Positions 36,819 through 45,294 of a stretch of 64,000 nt of DNA are shown here, one piece after another. The DNA comes from Mycobacterium sp. (GTDB lineage Bacteria; Actinomycetota; Actinomycetes; Mycobacteriales; Mycobacteriaceae). Location of the stretch: contig JAKFVT010000033.1 of NCBI GenBank assembly GCA_021732005.1, positions 310,001-374,000 on the forward strand, read 5' to 3'. A program made the translations under genes and the position numbers. Positions within the stretch are counted from its first letter, which is position 1. Each line of letters opens with the position of its first letter. A model generated the notes under the pieces. The model did no database searches. It was not told the origin of the DNA and saw only the letters and a list, made by a program, of their open reading frames with translations.

Positions 36819-37358
36819 ATGATGCTGTCCCGCGTCATCCCGCTCGAGTACCTCAAAGAGCGCGACGTGATGTTCTGGCTGCCGCCGGGCGGCCAAGACA
36901 ACGACGTGTGGGCCGACACCTGGGTGATCCTCGCCGACCTCGAATCCGCCGACGCGGCATCGGTTCTCACGCTCCTGCACGATGCCGACGTCGGCGGGTA
37001 CGTCGCCCGTCCGAGCGGTCTGAAAGGCGCAGCCGACCACACCAGGCAGCTCTACGTCGACCGTGAGCAGATCCATCGGGCCACCGATGTGGTGATGCAG
37101 TTCCTGCGCGGCAAAGAGCAACCGATCATGCCGGTGAAACCACGGCGGGCGGCACCCGCCGTCCGTACCAAGGTCGAACTGCCGCCGGTGATCCGCGTGC
37201 TGCTGATGGTGCTCAAAGTTGCCGCCGTCGCGGTGCTGCTCGCCGTGGGCGTGCTGTTGGCCTACTACCGGGGCCCGGCCCTCTTCCCGTCGGTGCACCG
37301 CGCGCCTTACCCGGCCACGGTCTCCGATGCGCCCGCCGTGAGCGGCGGCCACCCGTAG
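36819..37358 (+). CDS. Protein of unknown function with one C-terminal membrane helix
   Basis: About 179 residues starting MMLSRVIPL; the second ATG three bases later is equally possible. The N-terminal 110 residues look soluble and mixed alpha/beta (DVWADTWVILADLESADAASVL). A linker rich in Pro, Arg and Ala follows, then a single helix at about 125-148. Not recognised. It is 19 bases after fadD8 and 27 bases before the HAD gene, so probably in the same transcript. Confidence 0.65.
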   Translation: MMLSRVIPLEYLKERDVMFWLPPGGQDNDVWADTWVILADLESADAASVLTLLHDADVGGYVARPSGLKGAADHTRQLYVDREQIHRATDVVMQFLRGKEQPIMPVKPRRAAPAVRTKVELPPVIRVLLMVLKVAAVAVLLAVGVLLAYYRGPALFPSVHRAPYPATVSDAPAVSGGHP

Positions 37359-37385
37359 ATCTGCGCGCACTGGCAGCATGGGGCC

Positions 37386-38075
37386 ATGCCCGTGCGCGCT
37401 GTGCTGTTCGACTTCTCCGGCACCCTGTTTCGTCTCGAGGAGGACGACAGCTGGTTTGACGGCATGGAATTGATCGACGAAGACGGCCGTCGCGCAGTCG
37501 ACGAGCATGCGCAGGCCGAGCTGATGGAACGCCTCACTCATCCGACCGGCGGTTCGGTGGCGAGAACCGAAGAGGCTCAACGCGCGTGGGTCAACCGCGA
37601 CCTCGCCCCGGCTCTGCACCGGGAGGCCTACCTGCACGCGCTGACCGATGCCGGCCTGGCGGACGACCACGCCGAAACGCTCTATCAGCGGGCCGTCGAC
37701 CCGGCGTCGTGGGTGCCCTACCCAGACACCGTCGAAGTCTTGCAGTCGCTTCGGGCGCAGGGCCTGCGTACCGCGATCGTCTCCAACATCGCCTTCGACA
37801 TCCGGCCCGCGTTTCGCACCGCCGGGGCGGACGCCGACGAATTCGTGTTGTCGTTCGAAGTCGGCGCGGTCAAACCCGATCCGCGAATCTTCGAGATCGC
37901 GCTGCAGCGCCTTGGCGTCGCGGCGGAGGAGGCGCTGATGGTCGGCGACAGCGAGGAGAACGACGGCGCCGCGCGCCACCTCGGCTGCGGCTTCATCCTG
38001 GTCGACCCGCTTCCTGTCGTCGAGCGCCCGACCGGGCTCGTCGACGCACTGTGCGACCGCGGCATCGGACGCTAG
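37386..38075 (+). CDS. HAD-superfamily hydrolase
   Basis: 229 residues. The motifs run in order: DFSGTLF with the nucleophile Asp near residue 9, VSNIAF (motif II), KPDPRIF (motif III Lys) and MVGDSEENDG (motif IV). The second residue after the nucleophile is Ser rather than the usual Asp (DxS instead of DxD), which occurs in some HAD subfamilies but may change or lower phosphatase activity. The substrate is unknown. Confidence 0.87.
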   Translation: MPVRAVLFDFSGTLFRLEEDDSWFDGMELIDEDGRRAVDEHAQAELMERLTHPTGGSVARTEEAQRAWVNRDLAPALHREAYLHALTDAGLADDHAETLYQRAVDPASWVPYPDTVEVLQSLRAQGLRTAIVSNIAFDIRPAFRTAGADADEFVLSFEVGAVKPDPRIFEIALQRLGVAAEEALMVGDSEENDGAARHLGCGFILVDPLPVVERPTGLVDALCDRGIGR

Positions 38076-38090
38076 GCGTACCTTTTGGGC

Positions 38091-38567
38091 ATGGCCGACT
38101 CCGAGCGCATCAGGCCGCCGTGGTGGCTCAAGCCGATGAACAAGGTCTTCATGGCGGCGATGCGTCTGGGGATCCCGTTCGGGACCGAATCACCGGTGGT
38201 GTTGACGGTGCCGGGTCGCACATCGGGCAAGGCCCGTTCGACGCCGATCACCCCGTTCACCGTCGACGGTAAGCGCTACGTGGTGGGTGGTTTCCCCGGC
38301 GCGGACTGGGTGCGCAACGCCCGCGCCGCCGGCGTCGTCACCCTCACCACGGGCCGGCGCAGCGAAGCGGTGCGCATCGTGGAACTGCCTGCCGACGAGG
38401 CGCGCCCACTTCTGCGGGCGTTCCCCGTCCTGGTTCCGACCGGGGTCAGCTTCATGAAGAGCGCCGGGCTGGTCACCGACGGCAAGCCCGAAGAGTTCGA
38501 GGCACTGGCCGGCCGCTGTGCGGTATTCCGATTCGATCGAGTGATGGAGTTCAAAACCCTTGACTGA
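38091..38567 (+). CDS. Deazaflavin (F420)-dependent nitroreductase-family protein
   Basis: 158 residues from the ATG at 38091; a TTG six bases earlier is in frame. The split-beta-barrel segments VVLTVPGRTSGKARSTPITPF and GGFPGADWVRNARAAGVVTLTTGRR are typical of the Ddn family, which uses F420H2. Members reduce quinones or nitroimidazoles; quinone reduction has been proposed for M. tuberculosis Ddn. The stop lies 6 bases inside menB, so the two are coupled. Confidence 0.85.
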   Translation: MADSERIRPPWWLKPMNKVFMAAMRLGIPFGTESPVVLTVPGRTSGKARSTPITPFTVDGKRYVVGGFPGADWVRNARAAGVVTLTTGRRSEAVRIVELPADEARPLLRAFPVLVPTGVSFMKSAGLVTDGKPEEFEALAGRCAVFRFDRVMEFKTLD

Positions 38568-39462
38568 CAATCCGTTTGACCCGTCGCAGTGGCGAGCCAT
38601 CGACGGCTTCGAGGACCTGACCGATATCACCTATCACCGCCACGTCTCCGACGCCACGGTGCGGGTGGCGTTCGACCGTCCCGAGGTGCGCAACGCATTT
38701 CGGCCGCACACCGTCGACGAGCTGTACCGCGCGCTCGACCACGCGCGGATGTCGCCGGATGTCGGTGTGGTGCTGCTGACGGGCAACGGACCGTCAGCCA
38801 AGGACGGCGGCTGGGCGTTCTGCTCGGGCGGCGACCAACGCATCCGGGGCCGAAGCGGATACCAGTACGCCGAGGGAGAAACCGCCGAGTCCGTCGATCC
38901 GGCGCGGGCGGGGCGACTGCACATCCTGGAGGTACAGCGGCTGATCCGGTTCATGCCGAAGGTCGTGATCTGCTTGGTCAACGGGTGGGCGGCCGGCGGC
39001 GGGCACAGCCTCCACGTCGTGTGCGACCTGACGCTGGCCAGCCGCGAGCACGCCCGGTTCAAGCAGACCGACGCCGACGTCGGCAGCTTCGACGGCGGAT
39101 ACGGCAGCGCCTATCTGGCGCGCCAGGTCGGACAGAAGTTCGCCCGCGAGGTCTTCTTCCTCGGCCGGCCCTACACCGCCGAGCAGATGCATCACATGGG
39201 TGCGGTCAACGAGGTCGTCGACCACGCCGAGCTGGAAAACGTGGGCGTGCAGTGGGCCAAGGAGATCAACGGCAAATCACCACAGGCCCAACGCATGCTG
39301 AAGTTCGCCTTCAACCTGCTCGACGACGGGCTGGTGGGCCAGCAACTGTTCGCCGGGGAAGCCACCCGGCTCGCCTACATGACTGATGAGGCCGTCGAGG
39401 GCCGGGATGCCTTCCTGGAAAAGCGCGATCCCGACTGGAGTCCGTTCCCCCGGTACTTCTAG
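38560..39462 (+). CDS. menB: 1,4-Dihydroxy-2-naphthoyl-CoA synthase
   Basis: 300 residues. It cyclises o-succinylbenzoyl-CoA, a crotonase-fold reaction. Seen are RPEVRNAFRPHTV, FCSGGDQRIRG (oxyanion loop), VICLVNGWAAGGGHSLH and QTDADVGSFDGGYGSAYLAR. The start must be the TTG at 38560: the frame is closed by a TGA at 38542-38544, and no ATG or GTG lies between that stop and the conserved DNPFDPSQW. The M. tuberculosis protein has about 14 more N-terminal residues. The start overlaps the preceding gene by 8 bases. Confidence 0.95.
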   Translation: MTDNPFDPSQWRAIDGFEDLTDITYHRHVSDATVRVAFDRPEVRNAFRPHTVDELYRALDHARMSPDVGVVLLTGNGPSAKDGGWAFCSGGDQRIRGRSGYQYAEGETAESVDPARAGRLHILEVQRLIRFMPKVVICLVNGWAAGGGHSLHVVCDLTLASREHARFKQTDADVGSFDGGYGSAYLARQVGQKFAREVFFLGRPYTAEQMHHMGAVNEVVDHAELENVGVQWAKEINGKSPQAQRMLKFAFNLLDDGLVGQQLFAGEATRLAYMTDEAVEGRDAFLEKRDPDWSPFPRYF

Positions 39463-39463
39463 G

Positions 39464-39512
39464 GATTTGGGCGCGTTTTCGTTCGCTCAGCGGCGGAAAA
39501 CGCGCCCAAATC
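39464..39512. repeat. Palindromic repeat with conserved loop, copy 2
   Basis: 17-bp perfect arms GATTTGGGCGCGTTTTC (39464-39480) and GAAAACGCGCCCAAATC (39496-39512) flank the 15-base loop GTTCGCTCAGCGGCG. The loop and arms match the reverse complement of the element at 18203-18255. It starts two bases after the menB stop. Confidence 0.85.
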
Positions 39513-39534
39513 GCTCGGCATAGACTCAGCAGCC

Positions 39535-40380
39535 GTGAATCCCCTGCGCCGAATCACCGAGGCCATCGCGCTGACCGGTATGCGACCACCGCTGAGCCTG
39601 CCGACCGGCATTACCGTCGACCTGCGCGGCAAGCGGGTGCTGATCACCGGCGCCTCATCGGGCATCGGTGCCGCCGGCGCCGAGCAGTTCGCCGCCGAAG
39701 GGTGTGAGGTCATCGTGGTCGCCCGCCGCGAAGACCTGCTCGCCGAGGTCGTCGACCGCATCACCGACGCCGGCGGATCCGCGACCGCGATCACGTGCGA
39801 CCTGTCCGACCTCGACGCGGTCGACGCGCTGGCGCAGCAGGTGGGCGCTGTCGACATCCTGGTGAATAACGCCGGCCGCTCGATCCGCAGACCGCTGGCC
39901 GAATCGCTGGACCGCTGGCATGACGTCGAGCGCACCATGATGCTGAACTACTTCTCGCCGCTGCGCCTCATCCGCGGGCTGGCGCCCGCCATGTTGGAGC
40001 GCCGCGACGGGCACATCATCAACGTCGCCACCTGGGGCGTCTTCAGCGAAGCCTCGCCCCTGTTCGGCGTGTACAACGCGTCGAAGTCCGCGCTCAGCGC
40101 GGTCAGCCGGGTCATCGAGACCGAATGGTCCGGCCAGGGTGTGCATTCCACGACGCTGTACTACCCGCTGGTGGCCACCCCGATGATCGCCCCGACCAAG
40201 GAATACGACGGGCTTCCCGCGCTGACCCCGGACGAGGCCGGCCAGTGGATGATCGAGGCGGCGCGGCACCGCCCGGTGCGGATCGCCCCGCGCATGGCCG
40301 TCACCGCCCGCGCGCTCGACGTCGTCGCGCCCGGCGCGATGAACCGGGCGATGAAGCGTCAGCGCCTGCAGCCGAACTGA
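39535..40380 (+). CDS. Short-chain dehydrogenase/reductase
   Basis: 281 residues starting at a GTG. About 30 N-terminal residues precede the Rossmann motif TGASSGIGAAG. The NNAG element (LVNNAGRS) and YNASK are present; the catalytic Ser position reads NVATWG, so the usual Ser is replaced or shifted. It sits between menB and a VOC gene as in the Rv0547c position of M. tuberculosis. The substrate is unknown. Confidence 0.87.
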   Translation: MNPLRRITEAIALTGMRPPLSLPTGITVDLRGKRVLITGASSGIGAAGAEQFAAEGCEVIVVARREDLLAEVVDRITDAGGSATAITCDLSDLDAVDALAQQVGAVDILVNNAGRSIRRPLAESLDRWHDVERTMMLNYFSPLRLIRGLAPAMLERRDGHIINVATWGVFSEASPLFGVYNASKSALSAVSRVIETEWSGQGVHSTTLYYPLVATPMIAPTKEYDGLPALTPDEAGQWMIEAARHRPVRIAPRMAVTARALDVVAPGAMNRAMKRQRLQPN

Positions 40381-40395
40381 GGTAGACACGACGGC

Positions 40396-40782
40396 ATGGA
40401 GATCCTTGCGAGCCGGATGCTGCTCCGGCCGGCGGATTACGAACGCTCACTGGACTTCTACCGCGACGCACTCGGCCTGGCCATCGCCCGCGAATACGGC
40501 GGCGGGACAGTGTTCTACGCCGGGCAGTCGCTGATCGAACTCGCCGGCCACGGTGCGCCCGCGAACGCGAAAGGCCCGTTCCCCTGCTCGTTGTGGCTGC
40601 AGGTGCGCGACCTTTACGCCACCCAACAGGAGCTGACCTCCCGTGGTGTCGAGATCGCCCGCGAGGCCCGGCGTGAACCGTGGGGCCTACACGAGATGCA
40701 CGTCAACGACCCCGACGGGATCACGCTGATCTTCGTGCAGGTCCCCGAGGACCACCCGCTGCGGCGAGACAGTCGGAGCTAG
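40396..40782 (+). CDS. VOC (glyoxalase/bleomycin resistance) family protein
   Basis: 128 residues with the two beta-alpha-beta-beta-beta modules of the VOC fold. The first module carries YERSLDFYRDALGLAIAREYG, and the second has LHEMHVNDPDGITLIFVQV, with His and Glu residues at metal-ligand positions. The exact reaction is unknown. It follows the SDR by 15 bases, and its stop overlaps the convergent DUF3349 gene by 4 bases. Confidence 0.88.
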   Translation: MEILASRMLLRPADYERSLDFYRDALGLAIAREYGGGTVFYAGQSLIELAGHGAPANAKGPFPCSLWLQVRDLYATQQELTSRGVEIAREARREPWGLHEMHVNDPDGITLIFVQVPEDHPLRRDSRS

Positions 40783-41087
40783 TGCGCTTCGAGCGGCCAG
40801 CCGACCGAGGCCAACCGCGCCGCGACCTGGTTCAGCTCTTCGGGATTGGGTTCCTTCTCGATGACCTGGCGGACCGCTTCGCGGATCTGATCTCCGGTCA
40901 CCGGGCTATCGAAATCTGTTTCACGCAAGATTGATTGGGCGGCCTGCACGACCTCGTCCTCCGACAGCGACCTCTTCAGCAAGGCCAGCAGCGGGTAATA
41001 GTCCTTGGGCGGAACACCTTCCGGATATCCCTTGTGCAGCCAGCCGAGAACGCTGTCCAGAAAAGCGGGGGGCTGTTGGATTGTCAT
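40779..41087 (-). CDS. DUF3349 family protein, paralogue 1
   Basis: 102 residues, small all-helical DUF3349 fold of unknown role. Seen are GWLHKGYPEGVPPKDYYPLLALLKRSLSEDEV and a C-terminal ASVGWPL. It shares the same layout with the protein at 42887 (AGYPDGVPHPDQVPLFALLRRRLSDEEV and ANYGWPL), on the other side of pitA. It lies 7 bases after the small membrane protein gene and is probably in the pitA operon. Confidence 0.88.
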   Translation of the reverse strand: MTIQQPPAFLDSVLGWLHKGYPEGVPPKDYYPLLALLKRSLSEDEVVQAAQSILRETDFDSPVTGDQIREAVRQVIEKEPNPEELNQVAARLASVGWPLEAH

Positions 41088-41094
41088 CGCAAGC

Positions 41095-41376
41095 TCACTT
41101 CTTCAGCATCGGGAAGAGGTCGACACCGAAGTGATGGATGATCGTCGACCGGGTGATCCAGGCGACGGCCGTCACGATCACCAGCGAGACGAAGATGAAC
41201 AGAACGATCCCCAGGAACTTCAGCGCGGGGTTCGGCCGGTGTATGGCATGGTCGGCTTCCTCCCCGCCGGCGCCGAACGAGTACGCCAGCATGCCGGTCG
41301 CGAACAGTGCCGGCAGGCCCGCACCGAGTACCAATCCGACCACCAGCACCTTGAAGAGGGCTTCGAAGTACGTCAT
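41095..41376 (-). CDS. Small membrane protein (Rv0544c-type)
   Basis: 93 residues with two hydrophobic helices, about 8-33 and 52-75. Not assigned to a function. It lies 28 bases downstream of pitA on the same strand, as Rv0544c does next to Rv0545c in M. tuberculosis, so it may be an accessory to the phosphate transporter. The start ATG is followed by TYFEALFKVL; the upstream SD is AGGACACC-like. Confidence 0.8.
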   Translation of the reverse strand: MTYFEALFKVLVVGLVLGAGLPALFATGMLAYSFGAGGEEADHAIHRPNPALKFLGIVLFIFVSLVIVTAVAWITRSTIIHHFGVDLFPMLKK

Positions 41377-41404
41377 CTAGGTGTCCTTTTGCTTGTCGCG
41401 GTGA

Positions 41405-42658
41405 TCAGACCGTGGCCGTGGGCTCGGCCGGCTTCGTGGCCTTGGCCGCCCTGACTTCGGCGGGCACCACGGAATTGGTCGACGAGTCCCAATCGGCATT
41501 GACGTTCGAGGAGTCGACCTTCTGCTGTTGGGCGCGCCACCACATGAAGCCCGACAGGCCGATCAAGACCAGGAAGATCAGGCCGTCACCCATCAGCTGC
41601 GACCCGCTGACGTCCTTGACGATGTAGGACAGCCAGTACGACAGGGCACCGACCAGGGCGGCAGCCGGCAGGGTGACCAGCCAGGCCACCGCCATCCGCC
41701 CGGCCACGGCCCAGCGCACCTCGGCGCCCGGCTTGCCGACGCCGCTGCCGAGGATCGAGCCGGTGGCGACGTGGGTGGTGGACAGCGCCATACCGGCGGC
41801 GCTGGAGCTGAGAATGATTGCGGCCGAGGATGCTTCGGCGGCCAGACCCTGGGGCGACTCGATCTCGACCAAGCCCTTACCGAGCGTGCGAATGACTCGC
41901 CAGCCGCCGATGTAGGTACCGAGCCCGATCGCCAGCGCGCAGCTCAAGATGATCCAGAACGGCAGGCCGTCCTTCTTCACGTCGCCGGTCAGGTGGCCGG
42001 TGGTGATGAGGGCCAGCGCGATGACGCCCATCGTCTTCTGCGCGTCGTTGGTTCCATGCGACAGCGCGACCAACGAGGCGGTGGCGATCTGTCCCCAGCG
42101 GAACCCTTCCTCGCGGCGCCTCGCCAGCACCCGCTGGGTGATCCGGTAGACCAGCCAGGTGCCGGCGGCGGCCACGATGCCGGCGATGATCGGCGCCGCG
42201 ATCGCGGGAATCAGCACCTTCTGGGTGACCCCGCTCCAGTTCACGCCCTTGGTGCCCAGCGCCGCCAGGCCTGCGCCGATGAGGCCGCCGAACAGGGCGT
42301 GCGAGGAGCTGGACGGGATGCCGAACAACCAGGTCAGTAGGTTCCACAGGATGCCGCCGATCAGGCCGGCGAAGATGATGGTCAAGCCCATCGACGCGTC
42401 GATGCCGGGTAGCAGATGACCGGTCTTGGCGTCCTGCACCTTGAGGACCGAGGTCGTCACCGTGACCGCCACCTCGACGGAGAGGAACGCACCGACCAGA
42501 TTCAGGACGCCGGCAAGCAGCACGGCGGTCTTGGGCTTGAGTGCGCCGGTGGCGATAGATGTCGCCATGGCGTTGCCCGTGTCGTGGAATCCGTTGGTGA
42601 AGTCGAAAGCCAGCGCCGTGGCAATCAGCAACACCAGGATGATCATCTCCGTGCTCAT
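41405..42658 (-). CDS. pitA: Low-affinity inorganic phosphate transporter
   Basis: 417 residues, about ten membrane helices of the PiT/PHO4 family. The two signature repeats are FTNGFHDTGNAMATSIATGAL near the N-terminus and LSHGTNDAQKTMGVIAL in the second half, each with the Asn-Asp pair needed for phosphate/metal symport. It imports phosphate with H+ and a divalent metal. The upstream region carries a bulged stem-loop. Confidence 0.96.
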   Translation of the reverse strand: MSTEMIILVLLIATALAFDFTNGFHDTGNAMATSIATGALKPKTAVLLAGVLNLVGAFLSVEVAVTVTTSVLKVQDAKTGHLLPGIDASMGLTIIFAGLIGGILWNLLTWLFGIPSSSSHALFGGLIGAGLAALGTKGVNWSGVTQKVLIPAIAAPIIAGIVAAAGTWLVYRITQRVLARRREEGFRWGQIATASLVALSHGTNDAQKTMGVIALALITTGHLTGDVKKDGLPFWIILSCALAIGLGTYIGGWRVIRTLGKGLVEIESPQGLAAEASSAAIILSSSAAGMALSTTHVATGSILGSGVGKPGAEVRWAVAGRMAVAWLVTLPAAALVGALSYWLSYIVKDVSGSQLMGDGLIFLVLIGLSGFMWWRAQQQKVDSSNVNADWDSSTNSVVPAEVRAAKATKPAEPTATV

Positions 42659-42681
42659 AAGTCAGATTGTGCTGGGTGAGG

Positions 42682-42709
42682 GGACCCTTTGACTAGTTGC
42701 CAAAGGTCC
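42682..42709 (-). promoter_or_regulatory. Stem-loop upstream of pitA
   Basis: GGACCCTTTG (42682-42691) and CAAAGGTCC (42701-42709) pair with a single bulged base around a 9-base loop. It lies 24-51 bases before the pitA start, so it may be a regulatory hairpin in the leader or an operator. No known consensus was matched. Confidence 0.4.
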
Positions 42710-42886
42710 TCGAACTGGGCATTTGCGAACGGCCCGCAGGAGTTCATCGTTAGTTAACCTACCGGCCCTCTGCAATTTCTCAGCGCCGACGCATCACGGG
42801 TACAACTGGGCCCGGCGGTTGCGTGCCGACTAGAATTCGTGCATTCCACAGGGCGCCCAGACGCCCCCCGTAAGGGAGATGCTGCG

Positions 42887-43189
42887 GTGACCAACTTCAT
42901 CACCAAGATCGTGGCCTGGATCAAAGCCGGTTACCCCGACGGGGTCCCGCACCCCGACCAGGTGCCGCTGTTCGCACTGCTGCGGCGGCGGTTGAGCGAC
43001 GAAGAGGTCATCGCGGTGGCCAACGCGCTGCTCGAGCGCGGCGCGTTCGACCACATCGACATCGGGGTATTGATCACTGAGATCACCGATGCGCTGCCCA
43101 CCCCGGAGGACATCGATCGGGTCCACGACAGGCTGGCGAACTACGGCTGGCCGCTGGACGATCCGCGAGACAGTGAGGACGTCGAATAA
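42887..43189 (+). CDS. DUF3349 family protein, paralogue 2
   Basis: 100 residues from the GTG at 42887 (MTNFITKIVAWIK), which has AGGGAG about 9 bases upstream. It is helical, of unknown function and similar to the product of 40779-41087, so a duplication flanks pitA. It corresponds by position to Rv0543c. It ends just before menE, and the menE coding sense seems to reach back to about this stop codon. Confidence 0.88.
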   Translation: MTNFITKIVAWIKAGYPDGVPHPDQVPLFALLRRRLSDEEVIAVANALLERGAFDHIDIGVLITEITDALPTPEDIDRVHDRLANYGWPLDDPRDSEDVE

Positions 43190-43239
43190 CCACTCTGCGA
43201 GCGCTCGCCATTCCGCCCGGCCCGTCGGCGCAATCATTG

Positions 43240-44385
43240 ATGGCGGCCCTGGATGGCGTTCTCGACGGGCGCGACGCGCCCCTGGTTCCGATTCCCGCCG
43301 GCGACTTGCGGGAGAGTGAGTTGCTGACCAGCTCCCTGCGAGTCGGCGAGGAGATCGACGACGACATCGCGCTCGTGGTGTCCACGTCGGGCACCACCGG
43401 AACGCCCAAGGGCGCGATGCTCACCCCTTCGGCGCTGATCGCCAGCGCATCGGCCACCCTGGACCACCTCGGCGGCCCGGGGACCTGGCTGCTGGCGCTG
43501 CCGACGCACCACATCGCCGGAATCCAGGTGCTGGTGCGCAGCCTGCAGGCCGGGACGGTGCCCGTCGAGCTGGACATCTCAGCAGGCTTCGACGTCACCC
43601 AATTGCCAACGGCCGTAGCACAATTGGGCTCCGGCCGGCGTTACACCTCGCTGGTCGCCACCCAGCTCGCCAAGGCTCTGCTGGACCCTGAGGCCGCCGC
43701 GGCACTCGCCGAGCTCGACGCGGTGCTGCTCGGTGGCGGTCCCGCGCCGCGGCCGGTCCTCGACGGTGCGGCGGCGGCGGGAATCACGGTGGTGCGCACC
43801 TACGGCTCCAGCGAGACAGCCGGCGGATGCGTGTACGACGGCGTCCCGCTGACGGGGGTGACGATCCGGCTCGACGACGGTGCCGAGACCGGTGAAGGCC
43901 GCATCGTGATCGGCGGTCCCACGCTGGCGCTCGGTTACCGCAACCCGCCCGATCCCGATCCGTTCGCCGAATCCGGCTGGTTCCGGACCGACGACCTGGG
44001 CACCGTGGACGAGGACGGGCGGCTGCGGGTGCTGGGCCGGGTCGACGAAGGTATCAGCACCGGCGGGCTGACCGTGATGCCCGCGCCGGTGGAAGCAGTG
44101 CTGTCGCAGCATCCCGCGATCGCCGACTGCGCGGTCTTCGGCCTCGACGACGACCGGCTGGGCGAGCGGGTGGCGGCCGCAGTGGTGCTTGTCACTGGCG
44201 CGCTCGAACCGAGCCTGGACGACATCCGCAAGCACCTCGCGGAGTCGCTCGACCTGACGGCCGCACCCCGTGAACTGCACATTCTCGACGAGCTGCCGCG
44301 CCGCGGCATCGGCAAGCTCGACCGCCGCGCGCTGCGGGAGCGGTTCGCCAACGGCGGCGACCTACCCGGCGGCTACGGCTGGTGA
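43240..44385 (+). CDS. menE: o-Succinylbenzoate-CoA ligase
   Basis: 381 residues from the ATG at 43240. It has the ANL adenylation motifs STSGTTGTPKG, TYGSSET, GWFRTDDLG and RGIGKLDRR (catalytic Lys). It activates o-succinylbenzoate for MenB. The N-terminus is short for the family. In-frame codons upstream (RALAIPPGPS from about 43198) look conserved but have no ATG, GTG or TTG before the closing TGA at 43174. A TTG at 43237 is the only other nearby canonical start. Confidence 0.92.
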   Translation: MAALDGVLDGRDAPLVPIPAGDLRESELLTSSLRVGEEIDDDIALVVSTSGTTGTPKGAMLTPSALIASASATLDHLGGPGTWLLALPTHHIAGIQVLVRSLQAGTVPVELDISAGFDVTQLPTAVAQLGSGRRYTSLVATQLAKALLDPEAAAALAELDAVLLGGGPAPRPVLDGAAAAGITVVRTYGSSETAGGCVYDGVPLTGVTIRLDDGAETGEGRIVIGGPTLALGYRNPPDPDPFAESGWFRTDDLGTVDEDGRLRVLGRVDEGISTGGLTVMPAPVEAVLSQHPAIADCAVFGLDDDRLGERVAAAVVLVTGALEPSLDDIRKHLAESLDLTAAPRELHILDELPRRGIGKLDRRALRERFANGGDLPGGYGW

Positions 44386-44418
44386 ACAATGGTTTACGCA
44401 GCCACATAGAGGGGACAG

Positions 44419-45294
44419 ATGAGTATGGACGAGCTGAAGTTTCTCGACCTCCACGGTGACCAGGTGGCCTATCTGGACGAAGGCCAGGGCGACGTCATCT
44501 TGCTGCTGCACGGCATGGCGGGCAGCTCGCAGACCTGGCGCGCGATGATTCGCCCGCTGTCGCGCAGATATCGGGTGATCGCCCCGGACCTGCCGGGGCA
44601 CGGCAGTTCGGACAAGCCACGCAGCGACTACTCGCTGGGAGCGTTCGCGGTGTTTCTGCGCGACCTGCTCGACGAACTCGGCGTGACACACGCCACCGTT
44701 GTCGGGCAGTCGCTCGGCGGCGGCATCGCCATGCAATTCGTCTATCAACACCCCGACTACTGCCGGCGGCTGATCCTGATGAACAGCGGCGGTCTGGGGC
44801 CGGACGTCGGATGGACATTGCGACTGCTCTCCGCACCCGGCGCCGAACTGATCATGCCGATCATCGCGCCCCCACCGGTGCTGGCCATCGGCGAGAAGGT
44901 GCGGTCCTGGTTCGGTAAGGCCGGCATCCAGTCCCCGCGCGGCGCCGAGATCTGGAACGCCTACAGTTCCTTCGCCGATGCCCAGACACGGCAGGCATTC
45001 CTGCGCACGCTGCGATCGGTGGTCGACTATCGCGGGCAGGCCGTCAGCGCGTTGAACCGACTCCACGTCGCCACTATGCCGGTCATGGTCATCTGGGGCG
45101 ATCAGGACGCCATCATTCCGGTCGAGCACGCGTACTCCGCGCACGAGACACGGCCGGACGTCCGGCTCGAGGTGCTCGAGGGCGTCGGGCACTTCCCCCA
45201 GGTGGAGCGTCCGATGGAAGTTGTCGAACTGATCGACGACTTCATCGCGACCACCGCGGGCGCCGATATCGAGCAGCCCGTCACCCAGGCGTGA
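44419..45294 (+). CDS. Alpha/beta hydrolase
   Basis: 291 residues. It has oxyanion [10 protein letters not shown], the nucleophile GQSLGGG (Ser about 98), Asp in WGDQDAIIP and His in GVGHFPQVE, a complete triad. The start ATG has GAGGGGAC upstream. It follows menE by 33 bases, so a role as MenH-like or DHNA-CoA thioesterase-like enzyme is possible, but similar hydrolases are very common. The GTG of the next gene overlaps its stop (GTGA). Confidence 0.88.
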   Translation: MSMDELKFLDLHGDQVAYLDEGQGDVILLLHGMAGSSQTWRAMIRPLSRRYRVIAPDLPGHGSSDKPRSDYSLGAFAVFLRDLLDELGVTHATVVGQSLGGGIAMQFVYQHPDYCRRLILMNSGGLGPDVGWTLRLLSAPGAELIMPIIAPPPVLAIGEKVRSWFGKAGIQSPRGAEIWNAYSSFADAQTRQAFLRTLRSVVDYRGQAVSALNRLHVATMPVMVIWGDQDAIIPVEHAYSAHETRPDVRLEVLEGVGHFPQVERPMEVVELIDDFIATTAGADIEQPVTQA

